NCBI GenBank assembly: GCA_040357565.1 | Contig: JBDODJ010000052.1 | Source: Cercozoa sp. M6MM | Lineage: Eukaryota > Endomyxa: Ascetosporea | Direction: 5' to 3' (one strand) | DNA: 64,000 nucleotides | In this document: positions 61,901 through 64,000 of the stretch, one piece after another | Layout of the letters: each line of letters starts with the position of its first letter | Position numbering within the stretch: the stretch's first letter is position 1 | The notes under the pieces: generated by a model | Seen by the model: the letters and a program-made list of their open reading frames with translations, nothing else | Databases searched by the model: none | Told to the model about the DNA's origin: nothing | Made by a program: the position numbers and the translations under genes

Positions 61901-64000
61901 GCGACAGCGAGCGACTTGAAGGCCAGTCGCACCGTGCTCCTCAGCTGTGCCAGGTCGGTCACGTTGGCAGCCATCGCAGTAACATGTGCTGCACGCAGCG
62001 AGTCAAGTTGCTCGCGCAGCTTCACTGCTTCCTCGAGCAGTTGCTTTCCTTCACGCTGCGTGTACAGAGCACAGCACATCAGCTTCACCGCAAAGATCTT
62101 GTGACACAAGCTACCTCAAATGTCTCCAGTTGAGTCACGCGAGCTTTCGCTTCGGCAAGCTGCGCAGTCACCTCTTTGTTCGCACTCGTCGCAGCGAGCA
62201 GCTGCTCGTGCAGATCTCTTGCGGCAGCGCTGCGTTCTTGCAAGTCCGACTCGAGCGACTGCAACTTCGCCTGGGTTTCGTCGCGGTCCGCTTTCGCTTC
62301 GTCCAAAAGCTTTGCAAGCGACTCGTTCTCCGACTGCGACAAACGGAAAACTTTACGACTTTCGGTATTGTTCCAAGAGGCGAAAGCACCTCAACAGAAA
62401 GCAAACGACGCACTTCGGCATCGGCAACTTCCAATTTCGTAGAAAGCGCCTCACGCTGCTGGTGTAATTTCGACTCCTCGCTTTGTGCAGTGTTAAGCTT
62501 CGCCTGCAAAACACAGCGTGAGACACGAAGCAACCCCAACGACGGAACCAAGTACCTGCAGGTCGTTAATGTCGTTTTCTTTCTCTCGCTCGGCAGCTTC
62601 AATTCGTTGCAAAGCTTCGTCTCTTTCGGCGATTGCACTTTCGAGCTTTTGTGTAACGTCACTCAGCTGCTTCTGTTTTAATTGAGTGTGTGAAATGAAA
62701 GAGAGTGATAAGGGCAGTTGACAATTCGAGTTAAGTCGGAGTTACATTGAGATTTTCGAGTGCGCTGCTGTGAGCTTCTTGCTTTAACTGCAGTTGCTGT
62801 TGCGTCTCTGTTCGCTGCTTTTCGAACTCGTCGCGCTCTTTCCTCAGCTGAAGCAACTCTTGATTCAGAGACTGTGCTTTCGCTTCTGCACTCTGCAGTT
62901 GTGTTCGAAGCGTATCGCGCACTTGCTTAAGTTCCGCGACGGTGTTTTCGAGCTCTTTCGCCTGCGCCTCAGTTTCGCTTAAGTCACGGATTCGTGTTTC
63001 GGCCGACGCGAGTGCCGCTTCAACCTTCGCGTGCTTCGCCAAAAGCTGCGAAGCCGAAGTTCGCGCTGCTCGCAACTCGCTCTGCGTGAAGGCGACGGCT
63101 TCGTCGAGCGAGGCGGCGTGCGACTTCGCTTGCTGCAGCTGCGTCTTGAGGCGCTCGGTGTGACTGGCGTCTCCCACGGCGATCTGCTCGCGAAGCAGCA
63201 GCACCAGGCGCAGTGCTGCAAGATAGCAGTGAAAGCACAGCAGCGAAAGCAGAAAACAGTGAAAGCAGGTGGTGAAAGCAACAGTGAAAGCAGGTGGTGA
63301 AAGCAACAGTGAAAGCAGGTGGTGAAAGCAGGTGGTGAAAGCAACAGTGAAAGCATAACAGTGAAGGCATAACAGTTTAAAAAAGAATGACAGCGAGGAT
63401 CAAACCAAAGTGACGCAGCTTGTGATCACACTCGAGCGGCGACTCGTCCGAACCAGTTTCGCTGATGCGACGACACAACTCGTCGATTTCAGCGTTGAGT
63501 TTCTGCTGTCGCTCTTCCTTGAGCGGCTGCCCCGAGACGTCGACTTTCGCACTCACGAGCGCACGAAACTCGCGTGCCACTTGCCTCAGCGAGATTCGCT
63601 CGTTCGCTGCATAGGCACGCAGCAGCGAGCTGCCCCACGCACACCCACACACTCAATAATCGACAATGAAAGCAGCGAAATTTCGTTCAACCCATCCAAC
63701 ATACACTGCTTGCGTCGTGCGCTGCTGCGCATCGTTTTGCGCCTGTTGTGAGTCGCACAACGCTCGCTCCAAGCGCTCGATGCGGTGTCTTGACCGGTTC
63801 ACCTCCTCTGAAGGCAACATAAATTGCCTCATAGAACTGGAAGCGATCAAGCGATCGAAATGATGTCCTCCTTACCTTCTTGCCTCTGCTGTTGCCGAGA
63901 CTGCTGAGACGACCGCAACCGGTTAACGGCGCTAACCGCGGTGATGACAAAGATGACGAGCACCCAGGCCGGGACTTGCGCCAACAATGACGCATCGCTT
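58967..64000 (-). CDS. Membrane-anchored long coiled-coil protein, 5'-partial
   Basis: Runs off the right edge. The first exon seen encodes a hydrophobic stretch VPAWVLVIFVITAVSAVNRL followed by SQQSRQQQRQEG, so an N-terminal transmembrane anchor is likely. Then about 1,000 residues of coiled coil rich in Glu, Gln, Leu and Ala (for example HRIERLERALCDSQQAQND, ESLTTDLETERVLSSSLRQK, REQLDSLRAAHVTAMAANVT). Near the C-terminus is a compact part, HKALFDAVKKYAAEVLLEIE, NEAVFRFGERKCTIKWHGSE and EWLKRHGPKELRMHVARLAR, which I cannot assign. It ends with poly-Gln (QQQQQQQ) and a Ser/Pro tail ARPGTASGNTS, TGA 58969-58967. Resembles golgin-type tethers in plan, but that is inference. Introns carry short (TA)n and a 25-bp tandem repeat. 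Confidence 0.72.
63226..63376. repeat. 25-bp GTGAAAGCA-type tandem repeat in coiled-coil gene intron
   Basis: Alternating blocks ACAGTGAAAGCA and GGTGGTGAAAGCA, making units of 12, 13 and 25 bp, lie in the intron between the exons near 63215 and 63395. Confidence 0.88.

Overview
The window is nuclear DNA of an intron-rich eukaryote, most likely a unicellular protist. Nearly every gene is cut by many short GT-AG introns, all three stop codons end genes (standard code), and the protein families are eukaryotic housekeeping ones. I cannot name the lineage from sequence alone. There are no rRNA genes, no recognisable tRNAs and no recognisable transposon or virus-derived genes. Dinucleotide microsatellites, mostly (GT/CA)n, lie inside introns; several carry 10-N assembly gaps, and one 100-N gap lies at 42429-42528.

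Layout, left to right: Ste20-type protein kinase (+, 5' end off the window); M14 zinc carboxypeptidase (-); clathrin heavy chain (+); a small unknown gene (+); Sel1-repeat protein with an N-myristoylation-like start (-); WDR89-like WD40 protein (+); a large RCC1-DEP-RCC1-TBC multidomain protein (-); unknown helical protein with acidic tail (+); Sec61 beta (-); JMJD4-type JmjC hydroxylase (+); cholesterol-25-hydroxylase-like sterol/fatty acid hydroxylase (-); unknown protein (+); succinate dehydrogenase flavoprotein SDHA (-); PIMT-type methyltransferase with a presequence-like N-terminus (+); VPS9-domain Rab exchange factor (-); UBE3C-like HECT ubiquitin ligase (+); ankyrin-repeat protein (+); AMPK gamma / SNF4 CBS-domain protein (-); patatin-like phospholipase (+); and a membrane-anchored coiled-coil protein (-, continues past the right edge).

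Strand alternates at 17 of 19 neighbouring gene pairs, so almost every gene shares a short 5' region with one neighbour and a 3' region with the other. Several 5' gaps are only about 110-270 bp. Membrane traffic is over-represented: clathrin, a TBC Rab-GAP, a VPS9 Rab-GEF, Sec61 beta and the coiled-coil membrane protein. The rest covers energy metabolism and its sensing (SDHA, AMPK gamma), lipid chemistry (sterol hydroxylase, patatin), protein quality and modification (HECT E3, PIMT, JMJD4) and signalling.

The most unusual gene is the RCC1-DEP-RCC1-TBC protein. Its exons join in phase and it keeps both catalytic fingers of a Rab GTPase-activating protein. Other points of interest are the strand alternation, a splice-donor preference for GTAC/GTAG over GTAAGT, GGGTAA-type repeats filling the introns of a single gene, and an acidic insert in a HECT domain. 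Exon borders were read by eye from reading frame and splice phase and are approximate except where exact positions are given.
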